A stretch of DNA of 59,804 nt. Origin: Clostridiales bacterium (GTDB taxonomy: Bacteria; Bacillota; Clostridia; Lachnospirales; Lachnospiraceae). The stretch lies in contig JAJQBI010000049.1 of NCBI GenBank assembly GCA_021203365.1, forward strand, positions 1 to 59,804. The letters run 5' to 3'. The number at the start of each line of letters is the position of its first letter. Positions within the stretch are counted from its first letter, which is position 1. The notes beneath the pieces were generated by a model that was not told where the DNA came from, searched no databases, and worked only from the letters and a program-made list of their open reading frames with translations. The translations under genes were made by a program, and so were the position numbers. Shown in pieces: positions 25,078-33,541 of this stretch.

Positions 25078-26362
25078 TATTGGCCTGAAGATTATGTCGG
25101 CGGTTGTGGGAATTCTTGTGTGGATGATTGCGGTGAACATTGATGATCCGATTGTCACGCAGTCTTATCTGATTCCCAGCGTGCAGATCATTAATGAGGA
25201 TTACCTGGACGGGGAGGGCCTGGTCGTAATGGCAGACGAGGACAACGCTTCTGTCCGGGTTTACATTACAGGACCCAGAAAAACAGTGGCCAAAATTACA
25301 GTGAATGACATTGTGGCGGTGGCGGATCTACAACAGGCGGTCAGTCTGAATACGGATCCGGTTATGATTCCCATTACAGTCACCTGTCCCGGGATTTCCG
25401 CCACCAATATTTCTGTGACGCCTCAGAATCTCAGTGTGACACTAGAGGAGAAACTGACGAAGGAATTTACCATCGGTGTCAGCAGCGGGGACAGCGAGCC
25501 CGGGCAGGGCTATGAGCTGGGCTCCCTGACGGTAAATCCGGAGACGGTCCGGATCACGGGGCCGGCTTCGGTTGTGAATAAAATTGATAATGTCAGCGTT
25601 ACGGTGGACATTGACGGTATTACGGAGGATACCACCTTCAAGGAAGCCTCCGTGGTGATTCGCGATAAAAACGGAGACCAGCTTTCTGACACCACCATGA
25701 GCTATCTCAAGCTGGAAAACGACGGGTTGGCTACGGTATACGCGAAGCTGTGGAAGGTGCGTTCCAGTGTAAAGCTGGAGGTGGTTTATGAGGGAGAGCC
25801 CGCGGAGGGCTATGTCGTAGACAGTGTGGCGACCGTTCCGGAGACAGTAAGTGTTGCAGGAACCACAGAGGCGCTTACACAGCTGGAGGAGAATGGGAAT
25901 ACCCTTACAATAGGCGCAGGCGAAATTGATATTTCCGGTGCACAGGAGGATGTGAAGCTGAAGGTCAGTCTGGCGGACAGTCTTCCGGATGAGATGAAGC
26001 TTACCACAGGCACCAGCGAGGATGCCTGGGTGAGTGTCAGGATCGCCCCGGAGGACAGTGCGATTTATGCGCTGGCGACCTCGGGCATTCAGGTGACGGA
26101 TAAACCGGAAGACTATCAGATTGCCTTTGAACTCACGGAAATTGAGCTTCGCATTCAGTCGGAGACCGGAGATTTCAGCGATTTCGACGTGGCGGATGTG
26201 CAGGCCTTCATCACCCTGGATGAATGGGAGGAAGGATCCTGCGAGGTAGCGGTGGATATCACGCTGCCGGATGGATACGAACTGCTGGAGGAGGTGACAA
26301 CAGAGGTCAGAGTTTCAGAGGTGACGGTCGTGGACAGTGAAGATAATGACAACAGCGAGTAA
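25055..26362 (+). CDS. cdaR: CdaA regulator with YbbR domains
   Basis: A 435-residue single-pass protein. An N-terminal transmembrane segment (I-M-S-A-V-V-G-I-L-V-W-M-I-A-V) is followed by about four outward-facing YbbR repeats, each with patterns such as P-E-T-V-R-I-T-G-P and P-E-T-V-S-V-A-G-T. CdaR binds CdaA and modulates its activity. The C-terminus is acidic (V-D-S-E-D-N-D-N-S-E). The gene overlaps cdaA and is 12 bases before the HPr gene. Confidence 0.92.
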   Translation: MKKKLTNNIGLKIMSAVVGILVWMIAVNIDDPIVTQSYLIPSVQIINEDYLDGEGLVVMADEDNASVRVYITGPRKTVAKITVNDIVAVADLQQAVSLNTDPVMIPITVTCPGISATNISVTPQNLSVTLEEKLTKEFTIGVSSGDSEPGQGYELGSLTVNPETVRITGPASVVNKIDNVSVTVDIDGITEDTTFKEASVVIRDKNGDQLSDTTMSYLKLENDGLATVYAKLWKVRSSVKLEVVYEGEPAEGYVVDSVATVPETVSVAGTTEALTQLEENGNTLTIGAGEIDISGAQEDVKLKVSLADSLPDEMKLTTGTSEDAWVSVRIAPEDSAIYALATSGIQVTDKPEDYQIAFELTEIELRIQSETGDFSDFDVADVQAFITLDEWEEGSCEVAVDITLPDGYELLEEVTTEVRVSEVTVVDSEDNDNSE

Positions 26363-26374
26363 AGGAGGTCGGAT

Positions 26375-26638
26375 ATGGTCAGCAGAAGGGTTTCAGTAAA
26401 AAATCCATCCGGGCTTCATCTGCGCCCCGCAGGAGTGCTGTGCAGCGAGGCACTGAAATACAAATCCTCGGTTTTGCTGGATTATGGAGGCGGCACCGCC
26501 AATGCGAAAAGTGTGCTCAGTGTTCTGGGGGCGTGTGTTAAATGTGGGGATGAAATCCGACTGGTATGCGAGGGGACAGATGAGCGTGAAGCTTTGGAAG
26601 CCCTTGCGAGGGTGATTGAGGATGGCCTGGGTGAATAG
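26375..26638 (+). CDS. HPr-family phosphocarrier protein
   Basis: An 87-residue HPr-like protein with AAAGGAGG upstream. Both control sites are kept at the classical positions: His15 in G-L-H-L-R-P-A-G and Ser46 in N-A-K-S-V. It could therefore accept phosphate from enzyme I and be regulated by HPr kinase. It lies between cdaR and a cell-wall transpeptidase, away from other PTS genes, so it may be the main HPr or a Crh-like paralogue; sequence alone does not decide. Confidence 0.88.
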   Translation: MVSRRVSVKNPSGLHLRPAGVLCSEALKYKSSVLLDYGGGTANAKSVLSVLGACVKCGDEIRLVCEGTDEREALEALARVIEDGLGE

Positions 26639-26671
26639 GCGGTATATTACAGAGAAATAGGAGGAAACATT

Positions 26672-29410
26672 GTGAAAAGAAGATTGGCAGCAATATTGCT
26701 GAGTTTGACGCTGTGTGTGACAACCGTTGTGGGAACCAGCGCGGAATCTTTCAGCTCCGGGGAAACGGAATCTGAGGCGGTCTCTGCCGATGTGGGAGAG
26801 GTGCAGGATCTGGGTTCTGAAGAGACGGAAGCGGAGGTGACAGCGGTTCCTACCGAGGCGCCCGCTGAGAATCTGGAGGAATCTTCCGGTGATGCGTCAG
26901 ATACGGGAACATCCGGGACATCATCCGGGACGACATCCTCGGGGGATACGTTTACTTCCGGGGAAGGGGAGACTCTGACAGAGGAAACAGGGACGGAAAC
27001 GGAGGATGAGCTGCTGACCGACGCGGCGAGTGAAACTGTATCTGAAGATGTGTCCGCCGAGGAAACGGAATCCGCTTCCACAGGAGCTGTGACAGATTCC
27101 ACGGGGCTGGTTATCGCATCTGAATCTGACTGGGTTTCTGAGAATGGGAAATTTAAGCTGAAAAAGGCATCCACTGATACCGGTCAGACGGAGTCCGGGA
27201 ACGCCTCCGGGGAAGCAGCTGAATCTTCGGGAACCTCGGAGGAAGAAGGCACAACTGAAACGGTGGAGGCGCTGTTGTCCAATGCGCAGGAGGAGCTGAC
27301 TGCGGAGACGGTGCAGACAACTGAAAAACTCGCTGAAGACAGCGGAGAAATCCAGAATGGAACGGTCAGCGGCGATGCTGCGGCTTCCGCTTCCGGCAGT
27401 GAGGGGACAGAAACCGTGGAAACGGACAGTTCTGTTCAGGCCGGCACAGAGACGGAAACCGGAGATGTGACCGTGGATTCGGCTTCTGCCACAGAGCAGG
27501 AGTATTTTACCGCGGAAGACGGAATCCTGCAGATTCAGACCGGAACCCATACAGGGTATTACATGTTTGATGAGTCCGGATATATGGTAACCGGAAGGAT
27601 AAATGTGGAAGCCGGAACCAGCGGGCATCCCTATTCGACTACGGAAGAGCTTTATTTCATGGAAAGTGATCTGGCGACTCTTTATACGGATACAACTGAG
27701 ACAGCCATTACACCCTGGAGCTCGGATCTGGGCCAGCAGCAGAAGGGCTACTGGCTGTGGACAGGAACCACATTCCGTTATTATACAAAAACCGGCCGCT
27801 ATAACCTGGGAACCACCGGTATACTGAAAAAAATCGGAGATGACTGGTATTGCCTGGATTCCAACGGAAAGCCGTATACAGGTTACAAAAATCTTACGAC
27901 CTCCTCAGGAACCACCGCGAAGTATTATTTCCAGCCGGCATCCTCCAGCTCGGATATTCCCGGGAAGATGTTCTATGACGGCTGGATCAGCCGTACCACG
28001 GATTCCGGCACCCAGTGGATGTATTTTATTAAGAGCGGAAGTCAGATCGGGCAGATGAAAACCCACACGGGATATTATGTCTCTCAGCTGAACGGAGATG
28101 GCACAACCAAATATCTTCTCAGTAAATCCGGATACATTACCAAGAGTGCCATGAAAAAAGCAGAAAATGGATCGTATTACGGGTCTAACTCCAAAGGCGT
28201 AATTTACAAGAGCAAGCTTGTCACGTATAACGGGGCCAGATATTATTTTACAGCGAACGGGAAACGGTCCACATGCACAAACGGCTGGTATACATGTCCT
28301 GGCGCCAGCAACCGTAAATATTATTTTGGAAGCACTCCGGGAAAGATCGTGGAAAAAAGCGGCTGGCAGAAGGTAGTCACCTCATCGGGCAGTTTTTACG
28401 GATGGTACTATTTCAGCAGCACAACCCATAACTGTTTTATAAACCGATGGGTGAATGATTATTATTTTGACAGTGTGGGAAGACTGGCCAGTGGATTGAG
28501 AAAGGTAGACGGAAGCTATTATTTCTTCCGCATTTCCACCTCCAGCAGCCGCAAGGGCAAAGTATATAAGAGCTCATTTATTTCTTATAACGGCTCCTGG
28601 TATTATGCTCAGAGTTCAGGGGTTCTTTACAGAAGCGGATGGCACAGAATCGGAAATTACTGGTATTATTTCAAGGGCTATAAGGTTGTGACAGACACCT
28701 ACATCACACATAGTGGAATCAACGGATACCTGGACAGCCAGGGAAGATTTACCAATGGATGGATTGTAGTCAGCGATTCCGAGAATCTGGTTCGTTATGT
28801 AGATCCCTATGGTTCCGGATATCTGAAGAGTACCAGTCAGTGGATTGATGGACAGCTTTTCTATTTTGATTCCAATGGATACCGGATCAATGATATATCC
28901 AATATCTATACCGGATCCTATTACGTGGAGGTGGACCGTGTAAACTGTGTGATGACGGTTTACACAAGCTCAGCAAAGACCATACCGGTGAAATCCATCC
29001 GGGTATCAGTGGGAACTTCCAGTACCCCAACCCCCACTGGGACCTATTATCTTCAGAGGAGTGACAGATGGAAGCTGTTAATGGGACCGTCTTACGGACA
29101 GTACGCGTCTCACGTGGTGGGCGCCGGACAGGGAGGAATCTATGTTCATTCTGTGGCCGGAAGCGCAGCGAACAGCTACAGTCTTCCTGCGGCGGAGTAT
29201 AATAAGCTTGGAAATCCTGCGTCTCATGGCTGTATCCGTGTCTGCGTGGCAGACGCCCTGTGGGTGTACAATAACTGCAACGGAGCGACCATACGGATCT
29301 TTGACGGCACATATAACAGCAGTGAGGTATTTAAAGGACCTCTTGGACGGCCGGCGCTGACGCCGCTGGTATATCCATACAATTATGATCCTACAGATCC
29401 GGCTGTATAG
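26672..29410 (+). CDS. Secreted L,D-transpeptidase with wall-binding repeats
   Basis: A 912-residue exported protein from GTG with AGGAGG upstream. The signal peptide ends around A-E-S (residues 1-26). Residues ~27-270 are a Ser/Thr/Glu/Gly-rich disordered stalk. Residues ~290-740 hold about fifteen aromatic repeats of the choline/glucan-binding type (such as G-W-H-R-I-G-N-Y-W-Y-Y-F). The C-terminal YkuD domain (~749-895) has the catalytic S-H-G-C-I-R-V around residue 850. YkuD enzymes form 3-3 peptidoglycan cross-links. It ends at a strong terminator. Co-location with cdaA/cdaR suggests a wall-stress link. Confidence 0.9.
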   Translation: MKRRLAAILLSLTLCVTTVVGTSAESFSSGETESEAVSADVGEVQDLGSEETEAEVTAVPTEAPAENLEESSGDASDTGTSGTSSGTTSSGDTFTSGEGETLTEETGTETEDELLTDAASETVSEDVSAEETESASTGAVTDSTGLVIASESDWVSENGKFKLKKASTDTGQTESGNASGEAAESSGTSEEEGTTETVEALLSNAQEELTAETVQTTEKLAEDSGEIQNGTVSGDAAASASGSEGTETVETDSSVQAGTETETGDVTVDSASATEQEYFTAEDGILQIQTGTHTGYYMFDESGYMVTGRINVEAGTSGHPYSTTEELYFMESDLATLYTDTTETAITPWSSDLGQQQKGYWLWTGTTFRYYTKTGRYNLGTTGILKKIGDDWYCLDSNGKPYTGYKNLTTSSGTTAKYYFQPASSSSDIPGKMFYDGWISRTTDSGTQWMYFIKSGSQIGQMKTHTGYYVSQLNGDGTTKYLLSKSGYITKSAMKKAENGSYYGSNSKGVIYKSKLVTYNGARYYFTANGKRSTCTNGWYTCPGASNRKYYFGSTPGKIVEKSGWQKVVTSSGSFYGWYYFSSTTHNCFINRWVNDYYFDSVGRLASGLRKVDGSYYFFRISTSSSRKGKVYKSSFISYNGSWYYAQSSGVLYRSGWHRIGNYWYYFKGYKVVTDTYITHSGINGYLDSQGRFTNGWIVVSDSENLVRYVDPYGSGYLKSTSQWIDGQLFYFDSNGYRINDISNIYTGSYYVEVDRVNCVMTVYTSSAKTIPVKSIRVSVGTSSTPTPTGTYYLQRSDRWKLLMGPSYGQYASHVVGAGQGGIYVHSVAGSAANSYSLPAAEYNKLGNPASHGCIRVCVADALWVYNNCNGATIRIFDGTYNSSEVFKGPLGRPALTPLVYPYNYDPTDPAV

Positions 29411-29452
29411 AAAAAAGCGGAGCCTGACAATAATGTCAGGCTCTGCTTTTTT
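29411..29452. terminator. Bidirectional terminator
   Basis: AGCCTGAC and GTCAGGCT around a six-base loop, flanked by A-run and T-run on both sides. It serves the transpeptidase gene on plus and the ATP-grasp operon on minus. Confidence 0.9.
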
Positions 29453-29466
29453 CACTTAACTAAAAC

Positions 29467-30723
29467 TTAAAGATTATAAGTCGGAATCACATTCTGATAT
29501 AAAATTTCCCTTCCATCCGGATCCAGAACGGATATTTCACGGAAAATCCTTTCTGTAATACGATCTACTTCCCGGCGGTTTTGGCCGGTGATATAATAGC
29601 GGGCTATGTAGGGTTTGGAGCTGCGCCATTTCACGGGTTCGCCCTCTTTGTAGAAAAGCATGGTACCCACATGAGAGACGCCGGGCAGATTCCTGAGCCT
29701 CCTGGCGATTTCCTGACAGCAGACCGTGCGTTCCCGGCCATGAAAGTAAAGAGTGGCGCTGACCGTGGGCAAATGGGGATCTGCGAGAGCCAGAGTTCTC
29801 TCCAGGCCCGGCGTGTCATAAACAGAATCCAGGAGAAGTTCTTCGATGGATATCCCTCCGCCAAGCTCTACCAGCTCGTGTTCATATCCAAAAAATCTTG
29901 CCGCAATTTCGCCGACTTCCACAGCTTTGCCAGGCTGCCAGTAAAACTGCATGGAAAGTACTCCTTCCGTCTGGCCTGTGGAAAGGGCATATCTCTGCAG
30001 AATATCTCTGGCTGGCGTTAGAACTGAATCCAACATACAGGAGGGATATACATTCCGGCTGTTTACAGGAACATCCCGTGTGGGAATAGGGGATTTTTCC
30101 CGGTCTGCGATGCTGATCACATGGACAATTCCCCGATGTACCCAGGTCATCATATTAAATTCATATCCGGAATTATATTCCTCCACGAGAATTTCCTTCC
30201 GCTCCGAAGTATCACATACGTCATGATAAGCGGACCGGAGTTCAGAGAGAGAGGGAACTACAAACAGACCCCGGGAACCATATTTGTCCAGGGGTTTCGT
30301 GACCAGTGGAAATTTCATCGTATCCAGTGCGTCGTCCGGGAAATCAGGGGAAAGACACAGAAACTTTGGCGTGGGGATTCCAAGCTCAGCAAGCTTATTC
30401 TTCATTACGGCCTTATCCCTGTAAAAGGAAAGCTGCCCTGGGACAAGGTAGCAGGGAAGATTGGCTCTGCAGGCTATTTTTACCATACATTCCAGAAGAA
30501 GATCGGAAAAGGAGGTTATGATTCCATCCGCGTGTTCTTTTCGGCAGATGTCGGCGATCTCCTCAATATTCTGTACGGGAATATCATATCGTGCATGGGC
30601 CAGTGCCTTTGCGGGTCCATCCGGATTGCCGTCGCAGACAATGGTATAATACCCGCGCGCTTTTGCCAGTCGCACAAGACTTACGAATTCCGTTAAAGAG
30701 CCGAGAATCACAAGATGATGCAT
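29467..30723 (-). CDS. ATP-grasp ligase of unknown substrate
   Basis: A 418-residue protein with a pre-ATP-grasp Rossmann start (L-V-I-L-G-S-L-T-E-F-V), then the ATP-grasp core: F-P-L-V-T-K-P-L-D-K-Y-G-S-R-G-L (~138-153), E-I-L-V-E-E-Y (~180) and A-V-E-V-G-E-I-A-A-R-F-F-G (~270). Such enzymes join a carboxylate to an amine or similar group via an acyl phosphate. It is the last gene of the minus operon, 11 bases after the PLP-fold gene, so it may modify the amino sugar or add an amino acid to it. The substrate is unknown. Confidence 0.8.
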   Translation of the reverse strand: MHHLVILGSLTEFVSLVRLAKARGYYTIVCDGNPDGPAKALAHARYDIPVQNIEEIADICRKEHADGIITSFSDLLLECMVKIACRANLPCYLVPGQLSFYRDKAVMKNKLAELGIPTPKFLCLSPDFPDDALDTMKFPLVTKPLDKYGSRGLFVVPSLSELRSAYHDVCDTSERKEILVEEYNSGYEFNMMTWVHRGIVHVISIADREKSPIPTRDVPVNSRNVYPSCMLDSVLTPARDILQRYALSTGQTEGVLSMQFYWQPGKAVEVGEIAARFFGYEHELVELGGGISIEELLLDSVYDTPGLERTLALADPHLPTVSATLYFHGRERTVCCQEIARRLRNLPGVSHVGTMLFYKEGEPVKWRSSKPYIARYYITGQNRREVDRITERIFREISVLDPDGREILYQNVIPTYNL

Positions 30724-30733
30724 AGTTTCTCCT

Positions 30734-31774
30734 TTAATTTGAAATCCTGTTAATTACCTGTTTCGTAAGCTCCGCCATATAGGTCATATCAGAAGCGGTG
30801 TAACGCTGATCACAAGGAAGAGCAAGAATATTGGAGGCACACTGATGCTCCAGGGTATCCACCGGGTTTTCCAGAATTACGTTCTGCCAGTAGGTGGGTA
30901 CATAGATGTTTACGTCAGCCAGAGCTTTCCGGAGGTGCACTCCCTGAGGAAAGTAAAACGGGTAGGCCAGAGGACCTTCCGGCGGCTGGAAAAAGGGAAG
31001 CCGGAAGGTCTCTCTGGTCCGGAAGATCCTGTGGCCGGAAAGCTCATTGTCGGGATTGTATTTCGGGCTTACCGGGTTGTATTCTCCCAGGTATTCTTCC
31101 AGAGTTTGATAATTTTCTTCTCTTCTGCCTTTTACGGATGGATAATCGATGCCTCGAAGCAGATTATGCGTCAGCCTGGACATACCGGCCGGCTTAGCCT
31201 GATAAAAGCCAGAGGCAACCGTCCGCATTTCTCCGTAATGAGGAGAAGCTCCGTCTTCAAATCGCCCCAGAATATGGGACATATGGGCTGGGGAATCGTG
31301 ACTGATTTCGGGAAGTTCCAGAGGAAAGGGCGAGGAGAGGTAAGCTCCGTCGGGAAGCCCGAAATATTTCCGGCAGGAGTAAACCGTGGGGATCCCGGGT
31401 AAAGGCCGCTGAAAAAAACTGTGGGTGAGGTCTGCTATAATCCGTCCGTATTTTTCTTTTAAAAATAATATTTTTTTATCGGTAAGCTGGCCGAAGTAGC
31501 TGACGGCCAGAAGCCACTCATCCGTTTCCAGGGAAATCCGGCCTGTGGGTAGGAAATGGTTATCCAGCTGATAGAATTCCAGAGGAATTTCTTCCCGCCG
31601 ACACATTTCCGTGACAGAGTCGCAGAGCAGTCTGGGCACATATAGTTTTTGGCAGTGGACCTTTTTCAGGAAAAAAACCAGAGCGGTACGACAAAGATTC
31701 ATTGCGTACAGCCCTTGATGATATTCTACTCCGGAAAAATTCTCCAGTTCCAGATAGCCGCCGATTTCTTTCAT
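30734..31774 (-). CDS. PLP-transferase-fold protein, DegT-like
   Basis: A 346-residue protein resembling divergent DegT/DnrJ-type aminotransferases in polysaccharide loci. It has the N-terminal G-G-Y-L-E-L-E, the acidic-and-hydrophobic Y-G-R-I-I-A-D-L-T-H-S-F-F (~112) where the cofactor-binding Asp would sit, and S-C-R-K-Y-F-G-L-P-D-G-A (~136) with a lysine that could bind PLP. Whether it is an active aminotransferase is not certain. It lies 3 bases after the GT2 gene and is part of the lipid-linked sugar operon. Confidence 0.65.
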   Translation of the reverse strand: MKEIGGYLELENFSGVEYHQGLYAMNLCRTALVFFLKKVHCQKLYVPRLLCDSVTEMCRREEIPLEFYQLDNHFLPTGRISLETDEWLLAVSYFGQLTDKKILFLKEKYGRIIADLTHSFFQRPLPGIPTVYSCRKYFGLPDGAYLSSPFPLELPEISHDSPAHMSHILGRFEDGASPHYGEMRTVASGFYQAKPAGMSRLTHNLLRGIDYPSVKGRREENYQTLEEYLGEYNPVSPKYNPDNELSGHRIFRTRETFRLPFFQPPEGPLAYPFYFPQGVHLRKALADVNIYVPTYWQNVILENPVDTLEHQCASNILALPCDQRYTASDMTYMAELTKQVINRISN

Positions 31775-31777
31775 TAT

Positions 31778-32731
31778 TTATTTCCTTCCATCCGGGATCT
31801 CATCTACTTCCTTTTGACGGATTACATAGTGAGGCATTTTCTTAGATTCATTCAGAATATTCATGAGATACGTGCCGATAATGCCCAGACTCAGCAGAAT
31901 CAGACCCCCGAAAGCCAGCTGAAGAAGCACCAGAGTGGTAAATCCTTCTACGGAAACTCCGAAGGCAAAGTAACGGAAAAGATAATAAATGGCGAGGATC
32001 ACACTGATCAGAAAGCTGAAGGATCCGACTTTGCGCACCACCATCAGAGGAAAATCTGTGTGGGAGGTGATGTCAAAAAGCAGATCTTTTGCAAGCCTGT
32101 GAAAGGAATAGCCGCTTTTCCCATAGGCACGGGCATCATGGCGGACAGGAACATTTATGATCCGTCCGGAGGTGAGCACCAGCAGATTTCCAATCTGGGG
32201 AGCGTGGGTGTTGGTCTGAAGTATGGCCTCCACAATAAACCTGCGCATCAGGCGGAAGCTGGTGATTTCCAGATCCGGATCCTTTCCCAGCATTTTGGAG
32301 GTGGCATAAACGGAGAGCCTTGTGCCTATTCTGCGTATAAAGCTGTGCTTTCGGTTTTCATACTTTGCGATGATGACATCCACGTCATCCCGTTGTCTCA
32401 TGGTATTTACCAGCCTGGGAATTTCCTCCGGGGGATGCTGGAGATCATCATCCATGGTGATGATAAAATCCCCTTTCGCAAAGGAAAATCCGCAGAGAAG
32501 GGCGGGATGCTGTCCGAAATTCCTGGCCATTTGAACGATCTTGACCCGTGGATCTTCCTTTCGAAGGGCCTGCATTACAGAAAAAGAATCATCTTTTGAA
32601 TTGTCATCCACAAGAATCAGCTCAAAATCCTCCCGGATTACTTCTTCAAAAACTTTCTGGATCCGAGAGTGAAGATCACGCAGCGTATGTTCCGAATTAA
32701 AAACCGGAACAACGATAGAATATAAACTCAT
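31778..32731 (-). CDS. GT2 glycosyltransferase, ArnC/DPM1-like
   Basis: A 317-residue enzyme with a GT2 domain (Y-S-I-V-V-P-V-F-N-S-E at ~3, V-D-D-N-S-K-D-D, T-M-D-D-D-L-Q-H-P-P ~95) and two C-terminal transmembrane helices (~225-300). This form moves a sugar from a nucleotide donor to polyprenyl phosphate. The ATG at 32731 with GGGGGA upstream is chosen; 15 extra codons upstream start with TTG inside a repeat element. The operon also holds two SMR-type proteins that could flip the lipid-linked product. Confidence 0.88.
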   Translation of the reverse strand: MSLYSIVVPVFNSEHTLRDLHSRIQKVFEEVIREDFELILVDDNSKDDSFSVMQALRKEDPRVKIVQMARNFGQHPALLCGFSFAKGDFIITMDDDLQHPPEEIPRLVNTMRQRDDVDVIIAKYENRKHSFIRRIGTRLSVYATSKMLGKDPDLEITSFRLMRRFIVEAILQTNTHAPQIGNLLVLTSGRIINVPVRHDARAYGKSGYSFHRLAKDLLFDITSHTDFPLMVVRKVGSFSFLISVILAIYYLFRYFAFGVSVEGFTTLVLLQLAFGGLILLSLGIIGTYLMNILNESKKMPHYVIRQKEVDEIPDGRK

Positions 32732-32771
32732 AAAGTCGTTATTCCCCCGATTGTATACAGATGATGTTGAG

Positions 32772-32820
32772 TTCAAAAGTATTTGCCCCTATGATACCTG
32801 AGAATTTCCTCACAGAGGAA
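32772..32820. repeat. Interspersed repeat, right-end copy
   Basis: Read on the minus strand it is GAAATTCTCAGGTATCATAG, then GGCAAATACTTTTGAA, matching the right end of the full copy (13991-14036) with a few changes. It separates the SMR gene from the GT2 gene inside an operon, and its inner edge provides spurious upstream codons to the GT2 frame and covers the last 11 bases of the SMR gene at 32810. Confidence 0.55.
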
Positions 32821-33154
32821 GGGTATACAGGAAAATTCCGGTGAGAATCACCAGGTTTCCAATCAGCTTCCCTCTGGAAATGCGCTCCTTCAGGATCCCC
32901 ACGGAAAGAATCATGACAAAAATATAACTGCATGTGTCAATGATGGAGCCGTATTTCATATCGACCTTTGTGTAGGCATACGTGTTTAAAAGCAGTACTC
33001 CGAAAAATATAGTGTAGGCCAGAATTACCCGCCAGTTCAGATATTCGGAAAGCGTATTCTTCCAGGTCCTGTTTGCGCTTTGCTTCAGGAGAATCTGGGA
33101 GATTGCCGTAAAAAAAGTACCCAGAAACATCAGTGCCATAAAGAGACGGTTCAT
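32810..33154 (-). CDS. SMR-type membrane protein, flippase half B
   Basis: A 114-residue protein with four transmembrane helices in EamA/SMR style, similar in plan to ArnE/ArnF. The start overlaps the stop of the next gene upstream by four bases (ATGA), so the two are translationally coupled and likely form a heterodimer. The predicted role is moving a polyprenyl-linked sugar across the membrane; this rests on context with the ArnC-like GT2. The stop lies within a repeat copy, so the last residues may be repeat-derived. Confidence 0.75.
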   Translation of the reverse strand: MNRLFMALMFLGTFFTAISQILLKQSANRTWKNTLSEYLNWRVILAYTIFFGVLLLNTYAYTKVDMKYGSIIDTCSYIFVMILSVGILKERISRGKLIGNLVILTGIFLYTLPL

Positions 33155-33531
33155 GGTTCAAGCTCCTCCCTGTCTGCAGGATTCTCATAATGCTGAACGA
33201 TCAGTACGCCCAGGAATACCAGAAGCAGTCCCGCTATGTTGTTCCAGGACAGTGATTCATGGAAAATTACCACGGCCCACAGCTGAGACCAGATGAGATA
33301 CACGGTTTTATTGGCGTAGGCCACATTCAGATCAAAGTTGCGGATGGTTTTCTGCCAGGCGATGGCGTAAATCAAACAGTTCAGCAGCATCAGTGCCAGA
33401 AAGAGGTATACCTGTGGACTGGAAAGACCATCCCGATTATAATATATACTGGCGGCTTTGGAAAAGACGCCAGTAAAAGAAAACAAAAGAATATTCAGAT
33501 GCAGAAGAATAAAACGTTTTGATTTTTTCAT
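33151..33531 (-). CDS. SMR-type membrane protein, flippase half A
   Basis: A 126-residue EamA/SMR-like protein with four hydrophobic helices: F-I-L-L-H-L-N-I-L-L-F-S-F-T-G-V-F, then ~42-58, ~70-88 and ~97-112 (I-A-G-L-L-L-V-F-L-G-V-L-I-V). A typical small-transporter E-S-L follows the third helix (F-H-E-S-L-S). It pairs with the overlapping 114-residue protein. It starts ten bases after the sugar aminotransferase gene. Confidence 0.75.
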   Translation of the reverse strand: MKKSKRFILLHLNILLFSFTGVFSKAASIYYNRDGLSSPQVYLFLALMLLNCLIYAIAWQKTIRNFDLNVAYANKTVYLIWSQLWAVVIFHESLSWNNIAGLLLVFLGVLIVQHYENPADREELEP

Positions 33532-33541
33532 ATCTCAGTTA

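Noticed and set aside
31649..32599. A 316-residue plus-strand frame
   Set aside because: Antisense to the GT2 gene of the lipid-linked sugar operon and without recognisable content.
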